A stretch of DNA of 64,000 bases, from positions 7,130,001 through 7,194,000 of the forward strand of contig NZ_CP023691.1 in assembly GCF_008704855.1 (NCBI RefSeq). The letters run 5' to 3'. The stretch comes from Streptomyces platensis. Lineage in GTDB: Bacteria; Actinomycetota; Actinomycetes; Streptomycetales; Streptomycetaceae. The position numbers were made by a program, and so were the translations under genes. Positions 22,850 through 32,061 of this stretch are shown piece after piece (within the stretch, counting starts at the first letter, position 1; every line of letters starts with the position of its first letter). Below the pieces are notes generated by a model. It made no database searches, had not been told where the DNA came from, and worked only from the letters and a program-made list of their open reading frames with translations.

Positions 22850-23659
22850 TCAGCCCCCGGTCACCCCGCGAACCTCCGCCACCAGCTCCTCCGCCGCCGT
22901 CAGCGAGCGGCCCAACTCCTCTTCCGTGCGGCCGAGTTCGCCGAGCAGGGCGGTGGCGCGGGCGGCGAAGCCGGGTGGGGTGTCCGGCAGGGCCGCGGCT
23001 GCGGCGAGGGCGCCCTTCTCGTTGAGGCACCAGGTGCGGTGGTGAGCGTGCAGGGCCTGGACGAGGTAGCCGACGGCGCGGGAGAGGCACAGGGCCGAGT
23101 GCAGTACGTCCCGGGCCGCGTACGACTTCCCGGCCATCGCCACCGAGAACCCGGCGTCCCAGACGGCGCCGCCGGTCAGTGCCTTGCGCAGGGGCTCCGG
23201 ATAGTCCTGGGTCTCCTGCCGGAGCCGGGCCAGTTCGCCCCCGGGGTCGGCGAGCACCCGGCCCAGCGCCGCCTCGCCCGGATAGGCGGGGGACCAGAAG
23301 CCGAGCGGGTGACCGGCCTGTACGCCGATCTCGAAGCGGCCCGCGCGGCACTCCTCCCAGACCTGCCGCACCCGGTCGACGTCCCGCAGGATCCAGTCCA
23401 CCTGACGGCCGTCGGGCAGCTCCAGCCAGGCGCCGCCGTTGACCCAGGGGCCCCAGGACCCCGGCCCGAACACCTCGACGGGACCGCCGGTCACCTCCGC
23501 GGCCAGCGCCTCCAGCGCCGCCAGGTCCGGCGCACCCCGGTAATAGACCCCCAGATCCCAGTCGGAGTCCGGCCGGTGGGTGCCCCGGGCCCGGCTTCCG
23601 CCGAGCATCACCCCGACGATTCCCGGCACCTGTGCGATCTTGGCTGCGATGGCTTCCAT
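22850..23659 (-). CDS. Nucleotidyltransferase-domain protein (MNT/aminoglycoside-type fold)
   Basis: 269 residues. A polymerase-beta-like catalytic motif GGSRARGTHRPDSDWDLGVY lies at residues ~17-36 (Gly-Ser with two Asp in D-S-D-W-D). A helical C-terminal half (YAARDVLHSALCLSRAVGYL) resembles DUF4037/aminoglycoside nucleotidyltransferases. The family adds nucleotides to small molecules, proteins or antibiotics; the target is unknown. Start ATG 23659 has TAGGCT seven bases upstream and no ribosome site, so it is probably leaderless. The longer frame upstream looks non-coding. Confidence 0.83.
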   Translation of the reverse strand: MEAIAAKIAQVPGIVGVMLGGSRARGTHRPDSDWDLGVYYRGAPDLAALEALAAEVTGGPVEVFGPGSWGPWVNGGAWLELPDGRQVDWILRDVDRVRQVWEECRAGRFEIGVQAGHPLGFWSPAYPGEAALGRVLADPGGELARLRQETQDYPEPLRKALTGGAVWDAGFSVAMAGKSYAARDVLHSALCLSRAVGYLVQALHAHHRTWCLNEKGALAAAAALPDTPPGFAARATALLGELGRTEEELGRSLTAAEELVAEVRGVTGG

Positions 23660-23699
23660 GGCGGTCAGCCTAAGGAGCAGGGCCGCCCCGGTGTCCACC

Positions 23700-24212
23700 T
23701 CATTTCGACGGGCCGTCATACCCGTTCGGCGGAACACCGTCTTCCAGTTCTGCCGGGCCACGGCCGGCCGCGAGGGCCTTCAGCGCGGCGCCGACACGCA
23801 GCGCGATCTCCCGGTTCACCAGCGTCTGGGCCTCGTCCCAGTGCACCATGCGCCAGGACAGCAGCTCGGACTCCTGGACGCGGATCGCGGACAGCTGAGC
23901 GGCGTCCAGCACCCCGCCGTCGTAGAGGTACGACACCAGCGGCGGGCGGTCCTTGCCGCGCACCCAGTCCACGGCGAGCAGCGCGCCCGGCTCGATGTCC
24001 AGGCCGATCTCCTCGGCGGTCTCGCGGCGGGCGGCCTGCCGGGGCGATTCGCCGGCGTCCGCCTCGACGGTGCCGCCGGGCAGGAGCCAGGTGTCGCGGT
24101 AGTTGGGCTCCACGAGCAGCAGACGGCCCTCCGCGTCGCGGAAGAGGGTGCCCGCGCCCGCGATCACACGAGGCAGACCGGCGATGTAAGCGGCGTAGTC
24201 CATGGTCGTCAC
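23700..24212 (-). CDS. Nudix hydrolase
   Basis: 170 residues. The Nudix box is complete: GGTVEADAGESPRQAARRET then AEEIGLDI, with the metal-binding Glu pair. It cleaves a nucleoside diphosphate linked to another moiety; the exact substrate is not evident. GTG 24212 has TAGGCT six bases upstream, suggesting a leaderless message; ATG 24203 is the alternative start. It is 40 bases upstream of the nucleotidyltransferase on the same strand, but each appears to have its own promoter. Confidence 0.9.
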   Translation of the reverse strand: MTTMDYAAYIAGLPRVIAGAGTLFRDAEGRLLLVEPNYRDTWLLPGGTVEADAGESPRQAARRETAEEIGLDIEPGALLAVDWVRGKDRPPLVSYLYDGGVLDAAQLSAIRVQESELLSWRMVHWDEAQTLVNREIALRVGAALKALAAGRGPAELEDGVPPNGYDGPSK

Positions 24213-24384
24213 GGCGCGAGCCTAGACGCCGCGGGTCCGGGGCCGCGCCCGCCCGGCGGATCTTCGAGGGCGCACACCGGGGGCGCTCGGCGGCACCGCT
24301 GACCGGTGTGCCCTGTTCGCCGTGGCGCGTGCCGGATAAGGTCACAGCGGCGCGACTGCCCGTTCGAAAGCAAGGGGAAACACG

Positions 24385-25542
24385 GTGGCGGACGCATCAA
24401 GGACATCCACAGCACATGTGCTGATCGCCGCGGACAAATTCAAGGGCTCGCTCACGGCCGCCGAGGTCGCCGGACATGTCACGGCCGGTCTGCGGCGCGC
24501 GGTCCCCGGGCTGACGGTCTCGGCCGTCCCGGTCGCGGACGGCGGCGACGGCACGACACAGGCGGCTGTCGCCGCTGGATTCGCGCCCCAGAGGGTGCAG
24601 GTGACCGGTCCCACCGGTGTGCCGGTGACGGCCACCTTCGCGCTGCGCGGCGACGGCACCGCGGTGGTGGAGATGGCGGAGGCCTCCGGACTCCAGCACC
24701 TCCCCAAGGGCGTCTTCGCGCCCCTGACGGCCACCACGTACGGCACCGGTGAGCTGCTGCGCGCCGCTCTCGACGCGGGGGCGACCTCGATCGTCTTCGG
24801 CGTCGGCGGCAGCGCCACGACCGACGGCGGCGCGGGGATGCTCGCGGCGCTCGGTGCGCGGTTCCTGGACGCGGACGGCGAGCCGGTCGCCCCCGGCGGC
24901 GGCCCGCTGCGCGACCTGGCCACCGCCGATCTGTCGGGGCTGGACCCCCGGCTGGCCAAGACCGAGATCGTGCTCGCCAGCGACGTCGACAATCCGCTCA
25001 CGGGCCCGAAGGGCGCCCCGGCGGTCTACGGCCCGCAGAAGGGCGCGAGCGAGGAGGACGTGGCCACCCTGGACGCGGCCCTGGCGCACTATGCCGAGGT
25101 GCTGGCGCGTGCGGTGGGCCCCGAGGCCGCGGAACACGCACTGGCGCCCGGCGCGGGCGCCGCGGGCGGTATCGGCTTCGGCGCGCTGGTCGGCCTGGAC
25201 GCGGTCTTCCGGCCGGGCATCGACGTGATGCTGGACGTCCTGGGCTTCGCCCCCGCGCTGGCGCAGGCCACCTTCGTCATCACCGGCGAGGGCTCGCTCG
25301 ACGCGCAGACCCTGCACGGCAAGGCGCCGGCCGGGGTCGCCGCCGCTGCCCGTGCGGCCGGTCTGGACGTGGTCGCGGTCTGCGGCCGGCTCCAGCTGCC
25401 CCAGGAGGCGCTCGCCGCGGCCGGTATCCGGCGGGCCTACGCCCTGACGGATCTGGAGCCGGACCCGGCCCGCTGTATGGCGGAGGCGGGCCCGCTGCTG
25501 GAGCGGGCGGCGGAGCGGCTGGCGCGGGACTTCCTGGTCTGA
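24385..25542 (+). CDS. Glycerate kinase (GarK/GlxK family)
   Basis: 385 residues. Family motifs are visible: ADKFKGSLTAAEVA, VADGGDGTTQA near residue 50, GVGGSATTDGGAGMLAALG in the middle and ITGEGSLDAQTLHGKAPAGV near the C-terminus. It phosphorylates glycerate to 2-phosphoglycerate, linking glyoxylate or serine metabolism to glycolysis. That fits with glyoxylate formation by the nearby ethylmalonyl-CoA genes, though they are not in one operon. Start GTG 24385 follows AAGGGGAAACAC. The gene ends at a strong bidirectional terminator. Confidence 0.93.
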   Translation: MADASRTSTAHVLIAADKFKGSLTAAEVAGHVTAGLRRAVPGLTVSAVPVADGGDGTTQAAVAAGFAPQRVQVTGPTGVPVTATFALRGDGTAVVEMAEASGLQHLPKGVFAPLTATTYGTGELLRAALDAGATSIVFGVGGSATTDGGAGMLAALGARFLDADGEPVAPGGGPLRDLATADLSGLDPRLAKTEIVLASDVDNPLTGPKGAPAVYGPQKGASEEDVATLDAALAHYAEVLARAVGPEAAEHALAPGAGAAGGIGFGALVGLDAVFRPGIDVMLDVLGFAPALAQATFVITGEGSLDAQTLHGKAPAGVAAAARAAGLDVVAVCGRLQLPQEALAAAGIRRAYALTDLEPDPARCMAEAGPLLERAAERLARDFLV

Positions 25543-25580
25543 GGCCCGGTGCGGCCCCCGGCGGGCCGCACGCACCACGA

Positions 25581-25625
25581 ACGCCGCGGGCCCCGAGCGA
25601 ATGATTCGCTCGGGGCCCGCGGCGT
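25581..25625. terminator. Bidirectional terminator between glycerate kinase and pssA
   Basis: A perfect 21-bp stem (25581-25601 with 25605-25625) around the loop TGA, lying between two convergent genes. It is the strongest hairpin at any gene end in the window. Confidence 0.85.
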
Positions 25626-25638
25626 GTTCTGCGTTCCG

Positions 25639-26499
25639 TTACGGGAGCTGTGCGGCGCGGGACTCCGCGCGCGACTCACGGCGGTTGTCGCGGAAGGTGT
25701 TGACCCTCCGGGCCGTCGCGAACAGCGGGATCATCGCGCCCATGACCACCTGAAGCGCGCAGCCGGTCTGGAGCAGCAGCTGACCGCCGGGGGCGTCCAG
25801 GGCCCAGGCGGCGAGCATGCCCATGCTGAGCACGATCCAGCTGAGCATCGCCACCGCGAGGCGGCCCCGCGGCTTGGGGTACTCGACCCGGCTCACCATC
25901 AGCCAGGCCACCCCGATGATCGCCAGCAGCGTCGGCAGGAACGGCAGCTCCAGCAGCACGATGGCGACGACGGTCAGGGCGCCGAACGGGCTCGGCATGC
26001 CCTGGAAGATCCCGTCACGCAGCGTGACGCAGGAGAACCGTGCAAGCCGGAGCACCACCGCCAGCAGCACCACCACCGCCGCCACGACCGACACCCGCTG
26101 GTGCGCGTCCTGGGCGACCATGCCCCAGGTCACGACGAAGTACGCGGGCGCCAGACCGAAGCTGATCAGGTCGGAGAGGTTGTCGAGCTCGGCCCCCATC
26201 GCCGAGGCCCGCAGCTTGCGTGCCACCAGCCCGTCGAAGAGGTCGAAGATCGACGCGAGCAGCATCAGGATCACGGCCATCGCGGCACTGTGCCGGGCCA
26301 TCCCGCCGTCCTCGGTGCCCGTCAGATGCGGGATGAGGACCCCGGTGGTCGTGAAGTACACGGCCATGAATCCGCAGATCGCATTGCCGAGGGTGAGGGT
26401 GTCCGCTATTGACAGCCGCGTGGACAGCGGCATGTCGTCCTCGTCCTCATCGGTCTCGGGCGCCCAGCCGGCTTGTGTTTCGGGATCAATCACGGTCAA
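25639..26499 (-). CDS. pssA: CDP-diacylglycerol-serine O-phosphatidyltransferase
   Basis: 286-residue integral membrane enzyme forming phosphatidylserine from CDP-diacylglycerol and serine. The CDP-alcohol phosphotransferase signature DG-x2-AR-x8-G-x3-D-x3-D is exact (FDGLVARKLRASAMG, then AELDNLSD) near residues 90-112, flanked by about seven hydrophobic segments. The frame starts at TTG 26499 or GTG 26493; both overlap the end of psd, so the two are translationally coupled. Together with Psd it makes phosphatidylethanolamine, a major Streptomyces membrane lipid. Confidence 0.95.
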   Translation of the reverse strand: MTVIDPETQAGWAPETDEDEDDMPLSTRLSIADTLTLGNAICGFMAVYFTTTGVLIPHLTGTEDGGMARHSAAMAVILMLLASIFDLFDGLVARKLRASAMGAELDNLSDLISFGLAPAYFVVTWGMVAQDAHQRVSVVAAVVVLLAVVLRLARFSCVTLRDGIFQGMPSPFGALTVVAIVLLELPFLPTLLAIIGVAWLMVSRVEYPKPRGRLAVAMLSWIVLSMGMLAAWALDAPGGQLLLQTGCALQVVMGAMIPLFATARRVNTFRDNRRESRAESRAAQLP

Positions 26500-27133
26500 G
26501 GCGAGTCACCCCCGCGGTGGTGGCCTGGCCGACCTCGACCGCGGCCTCGACGCCCTCCGGGAGGTAGACGTCGACCCGCGAGCCGAAGCGGATCAGGCCG
26601 ATCCGTTCACCCTGTTCCACCTTGGTGCCCTGGGGCACGTAGGGGACGATACGGCGGGCCACCGCGCCGGCGATCTGCACCATCTCGATGTCGCCGAGCT
26701 CGGTGTCGAAGTGCCAGACCACCCGCTCGTTGTTCTCGCTCTCCTTGTTGAACGCCGGAACGAATCCGCCGGGGATGTGCTCCACGGAGGTCACCGTGCC
26801 GGCCAGCGGCGCACGGTTGACGTGAACGTTCAGCGGGCTCATGAAGATCGCGACGCGGGTACGCCCGTCCTTCCACGGCATGATGCTCTGCACCACGCCG
26901 TCGGCCGGAGAGATGACCCGCCCCTGAGCGATCTCCCGCTCGGGGTCGCGGAAGAACCACAGCATGCCCGCCGCCAGTGCGGTGGTGGGCACGGCAACGG
27001 CGGCCCAGCGACCCGACCGGCGAGACCGGGCGAGGCTGACCGCTGCCGTGGCAACGGTCGGCAGGAGCCACGGCGACGCTCCGCGCGCGAGGCGGACGCG
27101 ACCGCGTTGTGCAGAGGATTGGCTGTGGGGCAT
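26486..27133 (-). CDS. psd: Phosphatidylserine decarboxylase
   Basis: 215-residue short-form (PSD-A type) decarboxylase converting phosphatidylserine to phosphatidylethanolamine. The N-terminal membrane anchor is around residues 40-62. The pyruvoyl-forming cleavage site is Gly-Ser in IRFGSRVDVY near residue 186; active-site HVNRAP and FNKESENNER are present. It lies upstream of pssA with an overlap. The 170 bases before its start separate it from the acyl-CoA dehydrogenase gene, so it probably has its own promoter. Confidence 0.95.
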   Translation of the reverse strand: MPHSQSSAQRGRVRLARGASPWLLPTVATAAVSLARSRRSGRWAAVAVPTTALAAGMLWFFRDPEREIAQGRVISPADGVVQSIMPWKDGRTRVAIFMSPLNVHVNRAPLAGTVTSVEHIPGGFVPAFNKESENNERVVWHFDTELGDIEMVQIAGAVARRIVPYVPQGTKVEQGERIGLIRFGSRVDVYLPEGVEAAVEVGQATTAGVTRLDRD

Positions 27134-27303
27134 GGATGACCTTCGTAGCGGAGGGTGCCGCTTTTGGATACGGGGGACGGCGGCTTTCCATGGATGCTAT
27201 CGGTTACGAGCGGCAACTGGCCAAGAGCCAGAGCCAATCCGTGGCCGAAGTACGATGACGGGGTGTGATCTTCGTCTAGGCCAAAGTGGCGCAAACGGGA
27301 TGT

Positions 27304-28509
27304 TCACCCCTGGATCCGGTACTCCTCCAGTAGCCGTCGCCCGATGATCATTTTCTGGATCTCGGCGGTACCTTCACCGATCAGGAGCATGGGGGCCTCG
27401 CGGTAGAGGCGCTCGATCTCGTACTCCTTCGAGAAGCCGTAGCCACCGTGGATACGGAACGCGTCTTCCACCACCTCCTTGCAGTACTCGGAGGCCAGGT
27501 ACTTCGCCATACCCGCTTCGAGGTCGTTTCGCTGGCCCGAGTCCTTTTTGCGAGCGGCGTTAACCATCATGGCATGGGCGGCTTCGACCTTTGTCGCCAT
27601 TTCCGCCAGTTTGAACTGGATGGCCTGGTGCTGCGCGATCGGCTTGCCGAAGGTGTGTCGCTGCTGTGCGTACGAAACACCCAGCTCGAAGGCGCGCTGG
27701 GCGACGCCGCAGCCGCGCGCGGCCACATTGACCCGGCCGACCTCGACGCCGTCCATCATGTGATAGAAGCCACGTCCGGTCTCGCCGCCGAGCACCCGAT
27801 CGGCCGGGATCCGCAGCCCGTCCATGATCAGCTCGGTGGTGTCGACGCCCTTGTAGCCCATCTTGTCGATCTTGCCCGGAATGGTCAGGCCGGGGCGCAC
27901 CTCACCGAAGCCGGCCTCCTTCTCCACGAGGAAGGTCGTCATCGACTTGTGCGGCGCGGTGCCCTCCGGGTGGCCCTCGTCCGTACGGCAGAGCACCGCG
28001 ACGAGGGTGGAGGAACCACCGTTGGTGAGCCACATTTTCTGGCCGTTCAGGACGTAATCGTCACCGTCCCGCACGCCCTTGGAAGAAATGGCCGAAACAT
28101 CCGAGCCCAGTGCGGGCTCCGACATCGAGAAGGCGCCCCGGATCTCACCGGCCGCCATCTTCGGAAGGAAGTAGTCCTTCTGCTCCTGCGTGCCGTGCTG
28201 CTTGAGCATGTACGCCACGATGAAGTGCGTGTTGATGATGCCCGAGACACTCATCCAGCCGCGGGCGATCTCCTCGACGGTCAGCGCATAGGTGAGAAGG
28301 GACTCACCCAGACCGCCGTACTCCTCGGGGATCATCAGCCCGAACACGCCGAGTTCCTTGAGGCCCTCGACGATCTGCGACGGGTATTCGTCGCGGTGCT
28401 CCAGCTCGGTGGCGACCGGCAGGATCTCCTTGTCCACGAAATCGCGGACGGTGGAGAGGATTTCCCGCTGAATGTCGGTCAGGCCCTCGGTCTGCGCGAG
28501 ACGGGTCAT
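27304..28509 (-). CDS. mcd: Methylsuccinyl-CoA dehydrogenase (acyl-CoA dehydrogenase family)
   Basis: 401-residue flavoprotein. It has the ACAD motifs AFSMSEPALGSDVS and WLTNGGSS for FAD/substrate binding and a catalytic Glu in LLIGEGTAEIQ near the C-terminus. Taken alone it is a generic acyl-CoA dehydrogenase; its place at the end of ccr-meaA-mcl-mch identifies it as the (2S)-methylsuccinyl-CoA to mesaconyl-CoA step of the ethylmalonyl-CoA pathway. It lacks the N-terminal extension known from Rhodobacter Mcd, which is normal for Streptomyces. The start is two bases after the mch stop. Confidence 0.85.
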   Translation of the reverse strand: MTRLAQTEGLTDIQREILSTVRDFVDKEILPVATELEHRDEYPSQIVEGLKELGVFGLMIPEEYGGLGESLLTYALTVEEIARGWMSVSGIINTHFIVAYMLKQHGTQEQKDYFLPKMAAGEIRGAFSMSEPALGSDVSAISSKGVRDGDDYVLNGQKMWLTNGGSSTLVAVLCRTDEGHPEGTAPHKSMTTFLVEKEAGFGEVRPGLTIPGKIDKMGYKGVDTTELIMDGLRIPADRVLGGETGRGFYHMMDGVEVGRVNVAARGCGVAQRAFELGVSYAQQRHTFGKPIAQHQAIQFKLAEMATKVEAAHAMMVNAARKKDSGQRNDLEAGMAKYLASEYCKEVVEDAFRIHGGYGFSKEYEIERLYREAPMLLIGEGTAEIQKMIIGRRLLEEYRIQG

Positions 28510-28511
28510 GG

Positions 28512-29036
28512 CTACTTCTCCTTCTTGGCCGGCGGGGCCACAAGCTCCGGGCGGCCGGGCTGCTCGCCGCCGCGCTCCTTGATGTACGTGGCCGTGGGGA
28601 CCATGACCTTGCGCCGGAAGACGCAGACCAGGGTGCCGTCCTGCTTGTATCCCTTGGTCTCGACGTGCACGATGCCGCGGTCCGACTTGGAGCGGGACGG
28701 GGTCTTGTCGAGCACGGTCGTCTCGCCGTAGAGGGTGTCGCCGTGGAAGGTGGGCGCCACATGCTTCAGCGACTCGATCTCCAGATTGGCGATGGCCTTT
28801 CCGGAGACGTCGGGCACCGACATGCCCAGCAGCAGGGAGTAGATGTAGTTACCGACGACGACGTTCTTCCCGAAGTCGGTGGTCTGCTCGGCGTAGTTGC
28901 TGTCCATGTGCAGCGGGTGATGATTCATGGTGAGCAGACAGAAGAGGTGGTCGTCGTATTCCGTGACGGTTTTCCCCGGCCAGTGCTTGTACACATCGCC
29001 GACGGTGAACTCTTCATAGGTGCGGCCGAACTGCAT
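28512..29036 (-). CDS. mch: Mesaconyl-CoA hydratase (MaoC-like)
   Basis: 174-residue hot-dog fold hydratase. The MaoC catalytic pattern appears as NHHPLHMDSNYAEQT with Asp/His, followed by VVVGNYIYSLLLGMS. In this operon it hydrates mesaconyl-CoA to beta-methylmalyl-CoA, the substrate of the next enzyme encoded upstream (mcl). Six bases separate it from mcl and two from mcd, so it is fully embedded in the pathway operon. Single hot-dog length is shorter than the double-domain Rhodobacter enzyme. Confidence 0.85.
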   Translation of the reverse strand: MQFGRTYEEFTVGDVYKHWPGKTVTEYDDHLFCLLTMNHHPLHMDSNYAEQTTDFGKNVVVGNYIYSLLLGMSVPDVSGKAIANLEIESLKHVAPTFHGDTLYGETTVLDKTPSRSKSDRGIVHVETKGYKQDGTLVCVFRRKVMVPTATYIKERGGEQPGRPELVAPPAKKEK

Positions 29037-29041
29037 CGCGC

Positions 29042-30013
29042 TTAAGCCTCCGGGGCCTCGAACTTGGATGTGCGGATCATGCCGGCGGCCCGGCCCTTGC
29101 CGGCGATGACCAGCGCCATCTTCCGGCTCGCCTCGTCGATCATTTCATCGCCGAGCATCGCGGAACCCTTGGCTCCGCCCGCCGCCGAGGTGTGCCATTC
29201 GTAGGCGTCCAGAATCAGCTCGGCGTGGTCGTAGTCCTCCTGGGAGGGGGAGAACACCTCGTTGGCGGCCTCGACCTGACCCGGGTGCAGCACCCATTTC
29301 CCGTCGAAACCGAGGGCGGCGGCGCGGCCGGCGACCTCGCGATAGCCGTCAATATTCTTGATCTGAAGGTACGGACCGTCGATGGCCTGGAGATCGTAGG
29401 TGCGTGCCGCCATCAGAATGCGCATCAGAATGTAGTGGTACGCATCCGCCCCATAGCCGGGCGGCTGCTCGCCGACCACCAGGGACTTCATGTTGATGGA
29501 TGCCATGAAGTCGGCCGGGCCGAAGATGATGGTCTCCAGGCGCGGCGAGGCGCCGGCGATCGCGTCGACGTTCACCAGGCCCTTGGCGTTCTCGATCTGC
29601 GCCTCGATGCCGATCCGGCCGACCTCGAAGCCCATGGTCTTCTCGATCTGGGTCAGCAGCAGGTCCAGCGCCACGATCTGCTGGGCGTCCTGCACCTTCG
29701 GCAGCATGATGCAGTCGAGGTTCTGCCCCGCGCCCTCGACGACCGTGATGACGTCCCGGTACGTCCAGTGCGTGGTCCAGTCGTTGACCCGCACGACCCG
29801 TGTCTTGCCCGTCCAGTCACCCTCGTTCAGCGCCTCGACGATGTGGTGCCGGGCGCCTTCCTTGGCGAGCGGGGCGCAGGCGTCCTCCAGGTCCAGGAAG
29901 ACCTGGTCGGCGGGGAGGCCCTGGGCCTTCTCCAGGAAGCGCGGGTTGCTGCCGGGGACCGCGAGGCAGGAGCGGCGCGGCCGGCCGCCGGGCGGGCGGT
30001 TCGCCTGGGTCAT
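29042..30013 (-). CDS. mcl: Malyl-CoA / beta-methylmalyl-CoA lyase (CitE-like)
   Basis: 323-residue HpcH/HpaI-CitE TIM-barrel lyase. Visible motifs: SCLAVPGSNPRFLEKA, the Mg-binding VFLDLEDACAP, LPKVQDA, EAQIENAKGL and IIFGPADFMASI. It splits beta-methylmalyl-CoA to glyoxylate and propionyl-CoA. Its ATG overlaps the mutase stop as ATGA, so the two are translationally coupled. A plain citrate lyase beta subunit is excluded by the absence of CitD/CitF and by the operon. Confidence 0.9.
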   Translation of the reverse strand: MTQANRPPGGRPRRSCLAVPGSNPRFLEKAQGLPADQVFLDLEDACAPLAKEGARHHIVEALNEGDWTGKTRVVRVNDWTTHWTYRDVITVVEGAGQNLDCIMLPKVQDAQQIVALDLLLTQIEKTMGFEVGRIGIEAQIENAKGLVNVDAIAGASPRLETIIFGPADFMASINMKSLVVGEQPPGYGADAYHYILMRILMAARTYDLQAIDGPYLQIKNIDGYREVAGRAAALGFDGKWVLHPGQVEAANEVFSPSQEDYDHAELILDAYEWHTSAAGGAKGSAMLGDEMIDEASRKMALVIAGKGRAAGMIRTSKFEAPEA

Positions 30014-32022
30014 GCGGGGACCTCCAGAGGGTCGAGCTGGTTCGCTTTCCGGATCTCGTCGACGATACGGCCGATGATCTCCGTAATACCGAAATCCTTG
30101 GGGGTGAAGACGGCCGCCACTCCGGCTTCCCGCAGCGCGGTCGCATCGGCGGACGGGATGATGCCGCCGACGATGACCGGCATGTCGTCGACGCCGGTGC
30201 GGCGCAGCCGGGCCAGGACGTCCGGCACCAGCTCGGCGTGCGAGCCGGACAGGATCGACAGGCCCACACAGTGCACGTCCTCGGCGACCGCGGCCGAGAC
30301 GATCTGCTCCGGGGTGAGCCGGATGCCCTGGTAGATCACCTCGAAGCCGGCGTCCCGGGCCCGTACGGCGATCTGCTCGGCGCCGTTGCTGTGCCCGTCC
30401 AGGCCGGGCTTGCCGACCAGCAGCCGCAGCTTGCCGCTGCCGAGCTCGGCCGCGGTCTTGGCGACCTTCTCGCGGACCTCGGCGAGCAGGCTGCCCGCCT
30501 CGGCAGCGACCGCCAGCGGGGCGCTGGAGACGCCCGTAGGAGCCCGGAACTCACCGAAGACGTCCCGCAGCGCCCAGGCCCACTCGCCGGTCGTCACACC
30601 GGCGCGTGCGCACTCCAGGGTGGCCGCGAAGAGGTTGCCGTCGCCCGCCGCGGTCTTCTTCAGACCCGACAGGGCGTCTTGGGCGCGGCCTTCGTCGCGG
30701 TTGTCCCGCCACTCGTGCAGCGCCTGGACGACCCGTGCCTCGTTGGCGGGGTCGACGGTCATGATGGCCGTGTCGAGGTCCGCGGTGAGCGGGTTGGGCT
30801 CGGTGCCCTCGAAGCAGTTGACGCCGACGATCTTCTCCTCGCCGGCCTCGATCCGGGCCCGCCGCTCGGCGTGCGCGGAGACCAGCTGCGACTTGAGATA
30901 GCCGGACTCCACCGCGGCCATCGCGCCGCCCATCTCCTGGATCCGCTCGATCTCCGCGAGGCAGTCGGTGACCAGGGCTTCCACCTTGGCCTCGATGACA
31001 TGCGAGCCGGCGAAGATGTCCTCGTACTCCAGCAGGTCGCTCTCGTGCGCCAGGACCTGCTGGATACGCAGCGACCACTGCTGGTCCCAGGGGCGCGGCA
31101 GCCCCAACGCCTCGTTCCAGGCCGGGAGTTGCACCGCGCGGGCGCGGGCGTCCTTGGAGAGCGTGACGGCCAGCATCTCCAGGACGATCCGCTGGACGTT
31201 GTTCTCCGGCTGCGCCTCGGTCAGGCCGAGCGAGTTGACCTGCACGCCGTAGCGGAACCGGCGCTGCTTCTCGTTCTCGATGCCGTAGCGCTCGCGGGTG
31301 ATCTTGTCCCAGATGCGGCCGAAGGCGCGCATCTTGCACATCTCCTCGACGAACCGGACCCCGGCGTTCACGAAGAACGAGATACGGGCCACGACATCAC
31401 CGAACTTCTCCGGCGGCACCTGCCCGGAGTCCCGCACCGCGTCCAGTACCGCGATCGCGGTGGACATCGCATAGGCGATCTCCTGGACCGGCGTGGCGCC
31501 CGCCTCCTGCAGGTGGTAGCTGCAGATGTTGATCGGGTTCCACTTGGGGATGTGCGCCACCGTGTACGTGATCATGTCGGTGGTCAGCCGGAGCGAGGGT
31601 CCCGGCGGGAAGACATGCGTCCCGCGCGAGAGGTACTCCTTGACGATGTCGTTCTGCGTCGTCCCCGACAGCTTGGAGATGTCGGCGCCCTGCTCCTCGG
31701 CGACCACCTCGTACAGCGCCAGCAGCCACATGGCCGTCGCGTTGATGGTCATCGAGGTGTTCATCTGGTCCAGCGGGATGTCCTGGAACAGCCGTCGCAT
31801 GTCACCGAGGTGGGACACGGGGACCCCGACCCGGCCGACCTCGCCGCGGGCGAGGACGTGGTCGGGGTCGTAACCGGTCTGCGTCGGGAGGTCGAACGCG
31901 ACCGACAGGCCGGTCTGGCCCTTGGCGAGGTTGCGACGGTACAGCTCGTTGGACGCCTCGGCGGTGGAGTGGCCGGCGTACGTCCGCATCAGCCACGGAC
32001 GATCCTTCTGACGCTCAGTCAT
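30010..32022 (-). CDS. meaA: Ethylmalonyl-CoA mutase (B12-dependent)
   Basis: 670 residues: an N-terminal methylmalonyl-CoA-mutase-like barrel (RPWLMRTYAGHSTAEASNELY near the start, given here as RPWLMRTYAG and HSTAEASNELY) and a C-terminal cobalamin domain with DGHSNGAEQIA at ~residue 555, then GLSILSGSH and GGIIP. It converts (2R)-ethylmalonyl-CoA to methylsuccinyl-CoA using adenosylcobalamin. Length matches MeaA rather than the ~730-residue methylmalonyl-CoA mutase. It follows ccr by 39 bases. Confidence 0.95.
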   Translation of the reverse strand: MTERQKDRPWLMRTYAGHSTAEASNELYRRNLAKGQTGLSVAFDLPTQTGYDPDHVLARGEVGRVGVPVSHLGDMRRLFQDIPLDQMNTSMTINATAMWLLALYEVVAEEQGADISKLSGTTQNDIVKEYLSRGTHVFPPGPSLRLTTDMITYTVAHIPKWNPINICSYHLQEAGATPVQEIAYAMSTAIAVLDAVRDSGQVPPEKFGDVVARISFFVNAGVRFVEEMCKMRAFGRIWDKITRERYGIENEKQRRFRYGVQVNSLGLTEAQPENNVQRIVLEMLAVTLSKDARARAVQLPAWNEALGLPRPWDQQWSLRIQQVLAHESDLLEYEDIFAGSHVIEAKVEALVTDCLAEIERIQEMGGAMAAVESGYLKSQLVSAHAERRARIEAGEEKIVGVNCFEGTEPNPLTADLDTAIMTVDPANEARVVQALHEWRDNRDEGRAQDALSGLKKTAAGDGNLFAATLECARAGVTTGEWAWALRDVFGEFRAPTGVSSAPLAVAAEAGSLLAEVREKVAKTAAELGSGKLRLLVGKPGLDGHSNGAEQIAVRARDAGFEVIYQGIRLTPEQIVSAAVAEDVHCVGLSILSGSHAELVPDVLARLRRTGVDDMPVIVGGIIPSADATALREAGVAAVFTPKDFGITEIIGRIVDEIRKANQLDPLEVPA

Positions 32023-32061
32023 ATCAGGCCCGTATCTTCGTGGTCCGCAGTCCGAGTTGCC